Shown here: positions 17,583 to 26,488 of the stretch, one piece after another
Layout: each line of letters starts with the position of its first letter
Numbering within the stretch: the stretch's first letter is position 1
Origin: Chitinophaga filiformis
Lineage (GTDB): Bacteria; Bacteroidota; Bacteroidia; Chitinophagales; Chitinophagaceae
DNA: 64,000 nt
Direction of reading: 5' to 3'
NCBI RefSeq assembly: GCF_023100805.1
Contig: NZ_CP095855.1
Span: forward strand, 5,621,001-5,685,000
Notes under the pieces: model-generated
Told to the model about the DNA's origin: nothing
The model's database searches: none
Seen by the model: only the letters and a program-made list of their open reading frames with translations
Position numbers and translations under genes: made by a program

Positions 17583-19091
17583 TCACCTCGCCAGATCCCA
17601 TACCCGCAAGGCCTCCACCATCACCTTCCCGTTCTTCGCAAACAGCGCACAACCCGTAGCCTTTTCCCCCGGGAAGATCAACGTTGTCAACACCCGCTCC
17701 CCGCCATTCACGAACACCTCCACAGACGACTTGTCAAACAACACCTGCAAGCGAATCTTCCCTTCAGCCGGCTTCACGGTCAGCTTATCCATTACCAGTC
17801 CTTTCTCATTCGCAATATAAAGCTCATTACGGGCGGTATTATATCCTACAACAGTCTCTACCTTCGCAACAGGATCCTGCCCTAATTTGACCCCAAAATC
17901 CTCTCCCGTACCGGGTACGAACGTAACATCTATCCAATTGGCATTTGAATTAAATTGCCCGCCCTTGCTGATCGGCGTTTCCTTACTATCTATCTCAAAG
18001 CCCTGTTTCACCAGTTTCTTAGACGCCGGCAACTTGTCCAGCGAGGCATTAAGTACCGCTGCCGGCTGCTGGTACAGCTGCACGCCAGCAGGTGTTGATT
18101 TCAGCAACAGGTCCCGTGCAATGGACATCTGCCCACGCCATGGATAGGTCGGTGTCTCGAAAGGCATCAGCCAGCCCAGCATAGTCTGTCTGCCATCCGG
18201 CAGGTTGTTGTAAGGGATCGCCGCATAGAAGGTCCTGCCATAATCCACGAACTGCTGATGCTCCGCCGGATTGTCATTTTTGAAAGTCTTCCCGTCAAAA
18301 TCACCCGTAAAATACTGCATGCCTGTAGCCGCATCGGGATTGCCGGAAGAGATCATGATCAGCCATTTCTTCTTTGCAGGATCCCCATCTACATACAAGG
18401 GCGTGAGAGAAGGGCATTCCCAGATCTTACGCGTATCTCCCTGATCACCGAATTCACTCAGCAAGTCCCATTTTTTGAGATCTTTGGAGCCGTAGAACTG
18501 TAACCGATGCTCCTGCGGAACCGCTACGGTCATCACCCATTGCTGCTGCTCCTCCATCCAGATCACACTGGGATCACGGAAATCCTTTTTATGAATATCC
18601 ACTACCGGATTGCCTGCGTAGTTAGTAAAGGTCAGACCACCGTCATTGCTGTACGCCACAAACTGCGATTCTTTCTGTTGTTTTGGCTGATCGGCGGTAT
18701 AGATAGCTACCAGCGGCGCCTTGTCCTTGCTGCCAAAACCACTCGTATTGTTTTTATCCAGCACGGCGCAACCGGAAAAGATCCAGGTGGTCGTGTCTTT
18801 TGTTTCTATCTCCGGGATAGCCACAGGCAAATGTTTCCAGTTCAGCAGATCTTTGCTGGTAGCATGCCCCCAGCTCATATGCCCCCACTTGTTCTCATAA
18901 GGATTGTGCTGATAGTAGAGATGGTATACGCCATTGAGATAGATCAGGCCGTTAGGATCGTTCGTCCAGTTCTTCGGCGGCGTGAAATGATATACAGGAC
19001 GCCACTGCGGGGTAGGAACGTCCTGTTGCTGGGCCAGCAGCGTAAACGGCATCAGGCATATCAGCCATAAAGTAAACAGTTGCTTATTCAT
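17583..19091 (-). CDS. GH32 fructanase (levanase/inulinase/invertase type)
   Basis: 502 residues with a type I signal peptide (MNKQLFTLWLICLMPFTLLA) and no lipobox, so probably periplasmic. The GH32 five-blade propeller carries the three catalytic blocks: WTNDPNG (nucleophile Asp45), FRDP (transition-state stabiliser Asp173) and WECPSL (acid/base Glu225). A C-terminal beta-sandwich covers about 350-502 (KSSVEVFVNGGE). It hydrolyses beta-fructosides such as levan, inulin or fructo-oligosaccharides, releasing fructose. It is the last gene of the operon, 33 nt after SusD. It is the only GH32 here, and no surface lipoprotein endo-enzyme is present. That points to short fructans or sucrose-like substrates, which is inference. 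Confidence 0.93.
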   Translation of the reverse strand: MNKQLFTLWLICLMPFTLLAQQQDVPTPQWRPVYHFTPPKNWTNDPNGLIYLNGVYHLYYQHNPYENKWGHMSWGHATSKDLLNWKHLPVAIPEIETKDTTTWIFSGCAVLDKNNTSGFGSKDKAPLVAIYTADQPKQQKESQFVAYSNDGGLTFTNYAGNPVVDIHKKDFRDPSVIWMEEQQQWVMTVAVPQEHRLQFYGSKDLKKWDLLSEFGDQGDTRKIWECPSLTPLYVDGDPAKKKWLIMISSGNPDAATGMQYFTGDFDGKTFKNDNPAEHQQFVDYGRTFYAAIPYNNLPDGRQTMLGWLMPFETPTYPWRGQMSIARDLLLKSTPAGVQLYQQPAAVLNASLDKLPASKKLVKQGFEIDSKETPISKGGQFNSNANWIDVTFVPGTGEDFGVKLGQDPVAKVETVVGYNTARNELYIANEKGLVMDKLTVKPAEGKIRLQVLFDKSSVEVFVNGGERVLTTLIFPGEKATGCALFAKNGKVMVEALRVWDLAR

Positions 19092-19124
19092 AAAATGGAC
19101 AATGTTTTAATGGGCCAGTACAGA

Positions 19125-20843
19125 TCACCAACCGGTATTTTGTTTATATAATCCTTTGCTATAATTCATCTGGTTTAGAGGCACCGGCAGATATTCATCC
19201 CTTCCTTTTTTAAACGCTGCATCTGCCAGATGAGCGCTCCTCGTTTTCTCCACCGCAAAATACGCATTCAGATATTCGGCAGCAATGCCCCAGCGTACCA
19301 GGTCAAAAAAACGATACCCTTCCATTGCAAACTCTAAACGGCGCTCCCAGCGTACAGCCTGCCGCGCAAAGTCCTGGCTCCAGGTACAGTTAACACCAGG
19401 CTTGTAAACATCTATCTTGTAATTGGATGTAAAAGAGCCGTCCGACTGCTTCAGCAAGCCGGTGCTGTTGCCGGCTCTCGTCCTGATACTGTTGACCAAT
19501 GCCAGCGCCTCATCCTGCCGTCCCAGTTCTACCAGTGCTTCTGCTTTAAACAACAGTACATCGGCATAACGGATAATATCCCAGTTCTTGGAGCTCGACA
19601 TAAAAGGAGGTATTTTCTGGAACGCCGCATCATTCGGTAATACCGCCTCCTTCAGGCTCAGGTAGCTGCCATATACATCCGGGGCGCGGGCCCAGGCGCG
19701 CTGGTAGATAAACTTGGGATCATACTTGTAAGGATGCCCGGGTATGGCTGCAGTATGGTCCAGCCGCGGATCAAATGTATTGGTCTGAAAATCACTGCCG
19801 CCGCTAATGTTCTTATCATTGAAGGTATTGAACATCGGCAATCCCGAAGCATCTGTTTTAAACGCATTGATCAGGTTATAGCTGGGCGAATGAAAACCAC
19901 AGCAACCATAATCTGTGTTCATCGGATAATCCAGCGCATGTCCATAATCCAACCTGCCTTTAGGTGTGCCATCCTCTCTTGAATACTGGATGGCGAAAAC
20001 TGATTCCGCGCTATTCTCAGTGGCAGCTCTGAAGTTGTTCGCAAAATCACCGTTCAGCTGATAGCGTCCTGCACCGATCACCTCATCACACAGGGCATTC
20101 ACCTGCTGTAAAGTAGCGGCATCAACAGCGGTTACCGCATTGCTTTCATCCTGCTTATAGGCCTGGTACAGCAAGGTCTTTGCCAGGTATGCCTTCGCGG
20201 CGAATTTATTCACCCTGCCGATCTGCGGCTGTGTGGCCGGCAGATTGTCGGCAGCAAAACGAAAATCGTCTGCTATCTTCGTCCACAACTCATCATTGCC
20301 AAGCGCTTTATTTGAAATAGCCGGATAATTTTCCTTCGCTACCGTTTCATCAATATAAGGCATGTATTTGAACAGTATCTTCAGCAGGAAATAATAATGC
20401 GCACGGAGAAAACGTACTTCCGCCTGCCTTACTACTTTTTCAGGGAACGCATCTTCGCTGATGGCATTCAGACGCGCCAATGCATCATTTGTACGACCAA
20501 TGCATACGTACAGGCGGAACCACAGCAGGTCCGTAAGACCATTGTCCACCCTGTTCAGTGCAAAGGTTTCATAAAAATGATATTCACTGATATCGCCCGC
20601 ACCATCGCCACCCTTGTAGGCATCCCCGCTACGCAGGTTACCATAGGGCCACATACTGGAATAAGGCGCAGTATAATGGTCATTGCCTAATGCAGCATAA
20701 GCGGCAGTTACCATCTTATCTACGTTCTCAGGCGTATTCAGATCATCGCCGGATACAACCGCCTGCGGTGTCTGATCCAGGAAATTGCTGCAGCTGGCCA
20801 ATAAGAGGCTGCAACAGGTGAAGAGATATATAAAACGTTTCAT
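19125..20843 (-). CDS. SusD/RagB-family outer-membrane lipoprotein
   Basis: 572 residues from the ATG at 20843; an in-frame ATG lies 9 nt upstream. The lipobox LLLASC is followed by SNFLDQTPQ, the classic SusD N-terminus. TPR-like helices follow (FLRAHYYFLLKILF), then the C-terminal RagB domain with WERRLEFAMEGYRFFDLVRWG. SusD proteins form the lid over the SusC porin and bind the glycan at the cell surface. It lies between SusC (21-nt gap) and GH32, so the ligand is very probably fructan. No SusE/F-like accessory protein follows. Confidence 0.93.
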   Translation of the reverse strand: MKRFIYLFTCCSLLLASCSNFLDQTPQAVVSGDDLNTPENVDKMVTAAYAALGNDHYTAPYSSMWPYGNLRSGDAYKGGDGAGDISEYHFYETFALNRVDNGLTDLLWFRLYVCIGRTNDALARLNAISEDAFPEKVVRQAEVRFLRAHYYFLLKILFKYMPYIDETVAKENYPAISNKALGNDELWTKIADDFRFAADNLPATQPQIGRVNKFAAKAYLAKTLLYQAYKQDESNAVTAVDAATLQQVNALCDEVIGAGRYQLNGDFANNFRAATENSAESVFAIQYSREDGTPKGRLDYGHALDYPMNTDYGCCGFHSPSYNLINAFKTDASGLPMFNTFNDKNISGGSDFQTNTFDPRLDHTAAIPGHPYKYDPKFIYQRAWARAPDVYGSYLSLKEAVLPNDAAFQKIPPFMSSSKNWDIIRYADVLLFKAEALVELGRQDEALALVNSIRTRAGNSTGLLKQSDGSFTSNYKIDVYKPGVNCTWSQDFARQAVRWERRLEFAMEGYRFFDLVRWGIAAEYLNAYFAVEKTRSAHLADAAFKKGRDEYLPVPLNQMNYSKGLYKQNTGW

Positions 20844-20864
20844 TGTGATCATGTTTAACAGGTA

Positions 20865-23800
20865 CTAGAATGACAGGTTCAGTCCCAGGGTCCCGATAAC
20901 AGGAATAGGATATGCATTGTTAGGATTCTCCGGATCTGTAGCAGTAAAACTTTTGCTTTTTACGGTGAACAGGTTGCTGCCCTGCACATACACCCTTGCT
21001 GTCTGGAACTGGCCATGGAAGAGATGTCTGAAGCTATACCCCAGCTGAATGTTACGCAACTTCAGGTAAGAGCCTGACTCCAGGAAATAGGTAGACGTAC
21101 GGTTCTCATTGTTACGGTCTACCAGCGTCAGTGCCGGAATAGCTGTATTGGCATGCTGCGGCGTCCATGCATCTAATGTACGCTGCCCCCAGTTTGTCCC
21201 TGTCCAGATAGACGCAAAGTCGGTATACGTCTTATAGGTATTGTACACCTGTATGCCCTGTACACCCTGCAGAAAGAAAGACAGGTCGAAGTGTTTATAC
21301 TCCAGCGCAACATTCAGTCCATATGTAAAATCGGGATCTCCTTTGCCGATATAATCCCTGTCCTTATCATTGATCTCTTTGTCGCCGTTCAGGTCCTTGT
21401 AACGGATACGCCCCACGCCCTTTCCGATCTGGCTGGCATGCTCGTCTACTTCCTGCTGCGACCGGAATATGCCATCTGCTACATAGCCAAACGTGGAATT
21501 GATCGAACGCCCCAGGATGGTTTTATCCTGACCATTGCCCGGATAAGAGGTCAACACTTCATCGGGCAGGTAAGTGATCCTGTTGCGATAGGTAGCAACG
21601 TTGCCCGTCATGGTTAAGGTCAACCCAGGGGCTATGTCGCCGGAATAAGACACAATAGCCTCCAGTCCCTTATTTTCCATAGATGCGCCATTCGCATACC
21701 TGGAACCACCTTCACCGATCACTGCCAGGTAAGCAGGATTGATCAGGATATCAGATGTCTTCTTGATAAAGTAATCAACCGACCCGGAAATATGATTGTC
21801 CAGCAAACCGAAATCGATCCCCAGGTTGGTTTCTTTGGTGCTCTCCCATTTCAGCGCTGTATTACCCTGCCTGATCAGCGTATAACCTGAAGGTAACTGC
21901 CCCGTACCACTGCCATTCAGATCGTAAGCACTGCCACTGTCAAAGTCCCAGGTAGGATCAATGCCATAGATAGCTGAATACAGTGTATAGGTGGCATTGT
22001 TCACGATCTCCTGGTTACCGCTTCTTCCCCAGCCTGCGCGCAGTTTCAGATCGGAGATGAACGGCAGGGCCGATTTCACAGCGCCTTCTTCACTGATACG
22101 CCATCCCAGCGAGAAGGCAGGGAAAGTACCAAAGCGGTTATCCTTCCCGAAGCGGGAAGATCCATCCCGGCGCAGGGTTACAGATGCCAGGTACTTGTTA
22201 TCGTACGCATAGTTCACCTTACCGAAATAAGACAACAAAGTATATCCGCTGCCACTACCGCCATTATCCTTTTGCGTAGTGCCTGCATCGAGGTACGCGT
22301 AATCTATATTCTCCAATGCATATCCCTGCCTGCTGGCAAAGAAATTCTGCGCCATGTATTTGATCTGTTCTTCGCCCAGCAGAAAATCTACACGGTGTTT
22401 CTTCAATGCAACATTGTAAGAAAGTGTATTCTGCCATACCCAGTTGCCATTGTAGTCCTGCGAGGTATTTACCTGGTTCGTCTTATCAGAAAGGAAACCG
22501 GAAGTATAGGACTTACGCAGCACCCGCTGGAATGTGCCATTGTAATCAATACCAAAGCTGGACCTGAAATGCAGGCGTGGTATAATTTCCAGGTCAGCAT
22601 ACGCATTACCGAACAGTCTTACGAACTGGCTCTTATTCTGTTTATTATCTTCAATAAGACGCACAGGGTTTTGCCTGTCCGTCATACCCGGAGCAGGGCC
22701 ACCCCAGCCGCCATTTACAGTATGTACCGGCACCACCGGCTGTTGTACCAGGGCGGCGAAAAGTATATCTGTTGCCGGCACTAATGCATCTTTGATATAA
22801 GTGGCAGACAGGTTCTCTCCCATTTTCAATCTGCCTTTAAAGAAGGAATAATCGGTATTAAAACGGGCAGTAAGTTTTTGCTGACGGGTGTCTTTAACGA
22901 TGCCCTTGTTGTTGTACATGCCAACGGAAAAGAATGAATTACCTTTCTCTCCCCCGTTGGTCAGTGATATATTATAGTTCTGTAAGAGGGATGCCTGTGC
23001 TATCTCATCATACCAGTAAGTATCTGCAGGCTTCATCGTCTTTGCTGCATCAATGTATTCGGGCAGTATGATCCTGTTCAGTACCGGATTGTTGTAATCG
23101 CCGTTCCAGTCATACTGATAGATCTGGTTATTGTCCGGATCTGAATGATCATTCACAGCCGCCTGCCAGTAAGCCCGGCCACGGCCTTCGGTGTTCAGCG
23201 TCTTCAGCTTTGTACTGTAGTATTGCAGAGAGGAGGATGCATCTACATTGATCCGGCTAAAGCCCTTCTTCGCTTTCTTCGTCGTCACAATGATAACACC
23301 ATTCGCTGCCCTTGAACCATAGATCGTGGCAGAAGAGGCATCTTTCAATACCTGTATCGACTCGATATCGTTCTGGTTCAGTTCCTGTAATCCGCGCTTG
23401 GTGGGAATACCATCTATCACATACAACGGATCATTGTTGCCCAGGGTGCCAATTCCCCTGATCCTCACTGTGGCAGCGCTATTGGGTGCACCATCCGTAG
23501 TGATCATAACACCCGGTACTCTGCCTTGCAGGGCTTTCAGCGGATTGCCCATTGGAATATCTTTGATCTCGGCAACATTCACAACGGCTACAGCGCCGGT
23601 CAGGTCAGCCTTCTTCTGCGTCTGATAACCGGTTACAACTACCTGGTTCAGGTCTGTGGCATTCTCTTCCAGTTCGATTGACAGTACAGCTGTATTCGCA
23701 GGCACTTCCTGCGTCATTGGTTTCATGCCCAGGTAGGTGAAGGTGAGCTTCTCGCCGGGAGCCGCATTGATAGAGAAATGGCCGGCATTGTCTGTAATGG

Positions 23801-23945
23801 CATTTGCCTTGCCTGCCTGTACAGTCACACCGGGAAGAGGCGTCTTGCCCTGGCGACTGGTAACAGTGCCCTGATAGAGCTTTTGCTGCGCTACTGTCAG
23901 CATGCTGAACAGCAGCATAGGTAAGAGGTAGAATAACCTTTTCAT
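20865..23945 (-). CDS. SusC/RagA-family TonB-dependent outer-membrane transporter
   Basis: 1026 residues. A signal peptide (about 1-19) is followed by a carboxypeptidase-regulatory-like domain (about 22-95, TVTSRQGKTPLPGVTVQAG). Next come a TonB-box-like stretch (NQVVVTGYQTQKKADLTGAV), a plug domain with DPLYVIDGIPT and the SusC-typical IESIQVLKDASSATIYGSRA, and a beta-barrel ending in NLSF with terminal Phe. It imports fructo-oligosaccharides through the outer membrane with energy from TonB/ExbBD. It is co-transcribed with the kinase upstream (46-nt gap) and SusD downstream. At 1026 residues it is of usual size for the family. Confidence 0.94.
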   Translation of the reverse strand: MKRLFYLLPMLLFSMLTVAQQKLYQGTVTSRQGKTPLPGVTVQAGKANAITDNAGHFSINAAPGEKLTFTYLGMKPMTQEVPANTAVLSIELEENATDLNQVVVTGYQTQKKADLTGAVAVVNVAEIKDIPMGNPLKALQGRVPGVMITTDGAPNSAATVRIRGIGTLGNNDPLYVIDGIPTKRGLQELNQNDIESIQVLKDASSATIYGSRAANGVIIVTTKKAKKGFSRINVDASSSLQYYSTKLKTLNTEGRGRAYWQAAVNDHSDPDNNQIYQYDWNGDYNNPVLNRIILPEYIDAAKTMKPADTYWYDEIAQASLLQNYNISLTNGGEKGNSFFSVGMYNNKGIVKDTRQQKLTARFNTDYSFFKGRLKMGENLSATYIKDALVPATDILFAALVQQPVVPVHTVNGGWGGPAPGMTDRQNPVRLIEDNKQNKSQFVRLFGNAYADLEIIPRLHFRSSFGIDYNGTFQRVLRKSYTSGFLSDKTNQVNTSQDYNGNWVWQNTLSYNVALKKHRVDFLLGEEQIKYMAQNFFASRQGYALENIDYAYLDAGTTQKDNGGSGSGYTLLSYFGKVNYAYDNKYLASVTLRRDGSSRFGKDNRFGTFPAFSLGWRISEEGAVKSALPFISDLKLRAGWGRSGNQEIVNNATYTLYSAIYGIDPTWDFDSGSAYDLNGSGTGQLPSGYTLIRQGNTALKWESTKETNLGIDFGLLDNHISGSVDYFIKKTSDILINPAYLAVIGEGGSRYANGASMENKGLEAIVSYSGDIAPGLTLTMTGNVATYRNRITYLPDEVLTSYPGNGQDKTILGRSINSTFGYVADGIFRSQQEVDEHASQIGKGVGRIRYKDLNGDKEINDKDRDYIGKGDPDFTYGLNVALEYKHFDLSFFLQGVQGIQVYNTYKTYTDFASIWTGTNWGQRTLDAWTPQHANTAIPALTLVDRNNENRTSTYFLESGSYLKLRNIQLGYSFRHLFHGQFQTARVYVQGSNLFTVKSKSFTATDPENPNNAYPIPVIGTLGLNLSF

Positions 23946-23991
23946 AAATGGAATTTTAGTTTGGTTGTGGAAATAAAATAGACGATATGTA

Positions 23992-24909
23992 TTATTGTCC
24001 CGTGCTGACGTATGCTTTCTTTTTGACGATCATGTCTGTTATTTCCTGCGGATCGTAATCCGGGCAACCGCCCGGTTTCGATGCTACCAATGCCCCGAGT
24101 GCATTGGCATAAGCAAGACTGTATGCGGGTGTATACCCGCTGATCTGTGAGGTGAGGAAACCCGCCAGGAAAGCGTCTCCACTGCCGATGGTATCTGCCA
24201 CTTTCACCGGCTGCCCTTCCTGGTAATAAAACTGCCCCTGTATATAGCCCATACACCCTTTACCGCCCAGGGTAACGATGATGGTTTGAATGTTGAATCT
24301 TTCAGACAATAGCTTTATCCGCTCCTCCGATGTTTTAAAATTGCCGTACCAGTCAGCGATCAATTCGAGTTCCCCGATATTCAGCTTCAACAGGTCACAG
24401 CTGAACAGCAACCATTCCAGTGTTTCTTTTGTGTAGTAAGGCGCCCGCAGGTTGATGTCCAGTACCTTCCTGGCGGGCGACTGCAAAGCTTTCTCCAGCG
24501 TATTGCGGGATACTTCATTTCTCGCCAGCAGGCTGCCATATACGAGGTATTGCAGTTCATCGTTCCGGAACATTGCATCCAACGCTGTATCCCAGCTGAT
24601 ATGGTCCCAGGCCACAGGATATACTATATCATACTGCATATCCAGTTGCTCATCCATACGCGCGTATACCTTACCGGTATCATACCTGTTATCGCGCTGA
24701 ATAAGATCAGTAGCCAATCCCCGTTGCTGCATGATGTCCAGCAAACGCTGCCCATGCTGATCATTCCCTATTCTCGACACCAGTACCACCTTTTGCGATT
24801 GCTTATGCAGATGATAGGCAACATTCAGCGGCGCGCCTCCCGGCAGTTCCTGCTCGGGTAATATATCCCACAGGATCTCTCCCAGGCTTACGATATTGTA
24901 GTTTGTCAT
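23992..24909 (-). CDS. PfkB-family fructokinase
   Basis: 305 residues from the ATG at 24909 (MTNYNIVSLGEILWDILPE); a start 12 nt upstream is possible. The N-terminal sugar-binding signature is GGAPLNVAYHL, and the C-terminal PfkB signature is DTIGSGDAFLAGF with the catalytic Asp. Short leading and late segments agree with fructokinase-type members rather than adenosine kinases. It phosphorylates fructose released by the GH32 enzyme to fructose-6-phosphate in the cytoplasm. It lies between the porter and SusC, as in the levan locus of Bacteroides thetaiotaomicron. Substrate specificity is inferred from context. Confidence 0.88.
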   Translation of the reverse strand: MTNYNIVSLGEILWDILPEQELPGGAPLNVAYHLHKQSQKVVLVSRIGNDQHGQRLLDIMQQRGLATDLIQRDNRYDTGKVYARMDEQLDMQYDIVYPVAWDHISWDTALDAMFRNDELQYLVYGSLLARNEVSRNTLEKALQSPARKVLDINLRAPYYTKETLEWLLFSCDLLKLNIGELELIADWYGNFKTSEERIKLLSERFNIQTIIVTLGGKGCMGYIQGQFYYQEGQPVKVADTIGSGDAFLAGFLTSQISGYTPAYSLAYANALGALVASKPGGCPDYDPQEITDMIVKKKAYVSTGQ

Positions 24910-24938
24910 AGTTGTAATCAAAAGGGTTCAAAAATCAT

Positions 24939-26267
24939 TTAGTGTACCACCATCGTCATTTCAATCTCTTCCAGTGTCCTGCCTTTCGTTTCCGGCATCC
25001 AGCGCAATACGAACACCAGCTGCAGTATCATCATCACACAGAAGAAGAGGAAGATATGTCCGCCCCCGATACGACTGGCCAGGTAGGGGAATGTGAATGC
25101 AATGACCGCCGCCATGATCCAGTGGGTAAAACTGCCCAGCGTCTGTCCCTTGGCACGTACCTGGTTGGGAAAGATCTCCGAAATGAATACCCAGATCACG
25201 GCTCCCTGTGAGAAAGCGAAAAAAGCGATGTATATCAGGAGGTAAGACACCACAGCTATACCGCCGGTATGCATATAAAAAGATACCGCCACCAGTCCCA
25301 ATGTGGCAATCAGGCCGACCGTACCTATCAGCATCAGCTGGCGCCGGCCTATCCTGTCTATAAAGCGGATAGCGGTGAGGGTGAATATGAAGTTGACAAT
25401 GCCGATGCCGACGGTGGAAAGCAGTGAAGATCCTGCCCCCAGGCCAGACATTTCGAAAATGCGGGGCGCATAGTAAATGATCGCATTGATGCCGGATACC
25501 TGGTTGAACATGGCAAACAATACCGCCAACATCACGGGTGTATTATATTTTGCGGTGAACAGCTTTTCACTTTGTACCTGGCTGGCCTGGACCTGCTGCG
25601 ATTGCCGGATGGTGTCGATGTCAGCCAGAAATCCGCCGGGATTGATCACCTTCAGGGTGGCGATAGCCGCCTGCTCCCTGAGGCCGTTGATCAGCAGCCA
25701 GCGGGGACTTTCAGGCACCCATTTCAGTAGGACCAGGAACAAGGCTGCAGGTACTGCCTGTACTCCCAGCATCAGGCGCCAGGAACTATCACCTCCCATA
25801 CCGATCAGGTAATTGGACAGGTAGGATATCAGGATTCCCAGTACCACGTTAAACTGGAACAAGGCCACCATTCTTCCCCGGTACTTTGCCGGCGATACCT
25901 CGGATATATAAACAGGGGCAGTAACAGAAGATGCCCCTACACCCAGCCCTCCGATAAAACGGCATAACAGGAAAAGATACCAGTTGCCGGCCAGGGCCGT
26001 CCCGACGGCGGAGAACAGGTAAATGGCCGCTACCAGCAGTAAGGTGGACCTCCTTCCTAACCTGTCGGAAGGGATGCTGCCCCCCAATGCACCGAATACG
26101 GTACCTATTAAAGCAATAGACACGGTCAAACCATGTTGCACTTCCGATAAACCCCAGTATTGCTGAATAGACTGCTCAGCACCGGAAATTACCGCCGTAT
26201 CGAAACCGAAGAGGAAACCACCCAGGGCTACTACAAAAGCCCAGAAAAACACCGTTTTATTAGTCAT
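24939..26267 (-). CDS. MFS sugar porter (fructose/hexose:H+ symporter type)
   Basis: 442 residues from the ATG at 26267 (MTNKTVFFWAFVVALGGFLF); the in-frame ATG 24 nt upstream is less likely. Twelve TM helices are visible. Sugar-porter signatures are GFDTAVISG, DRLGRRSTLLL, RFIGGLGVGASSVTAPVYIS followed by E, PESPRWL and DRIGRRQL. It carries a monosaccharide, here most likely fructose, across the inner membrane. It is the first gene of the minus-strand operon and faces the divergent HTCS across 221 nt, where the operon promoter must lie. The kinase follows after 29 nt. Confidence 0.9.
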   Translation of the reverse strand: MTNKTVFFWAFVVALGGFLFGFDTAVISGAEQSIQQYWGLSEVQHGLTVSIALIGTVFGALGGSIPSDRLGRRSTLLLVAAIYLFSAVGTALAGNWYLFLLCRFIGGLGVGASSVTAPVYISEVSPAKYRGRMVALFQFNVVLGILISYLSNYLIGMGGDSSWRLMLGVQAVPAALFLVLLKWVPESPRWLLINGLREQAAIATLKVINPGGFLADIDTIRQSQQVQASQVQSEKLFTAKYNTPVMLAVLFAMFNQVSGINAIIYYAPRIFEMSGLGAGSSLLSTVGIGIVNFIFTLTAIRFIDRIGRRQLMLIGTVGLIATLGLVAVSFYMHTGGIAVVSYLLIYIAFFAFSQGAVIWVFISEIFPNQVRAKGQTLGSFTHWIMAAVIAFTFPYLASRIGGGHIFLFFCVMMILQLVFVLRWMPETKGRTLEEIEMTMVVH

Positions 26268-26488
26268 AACGCAGAATCGTTTATGACTCAAACCTACTCA
26301 ATCACCCCTGCCGCTCCTTATGGCTCCGTCTCCATTACTATCAAATTTGTAACTTTTCTAAAAAAACATAACCAACTAATTATCATTCATTTAAATAAAT
26401 CAACAATAAAGATCAATACCCAATCATTTCATTTTTGTATCATTGTTTTTAGAAATCAGCACATTCCACCGTTTAAAAAACAACCACG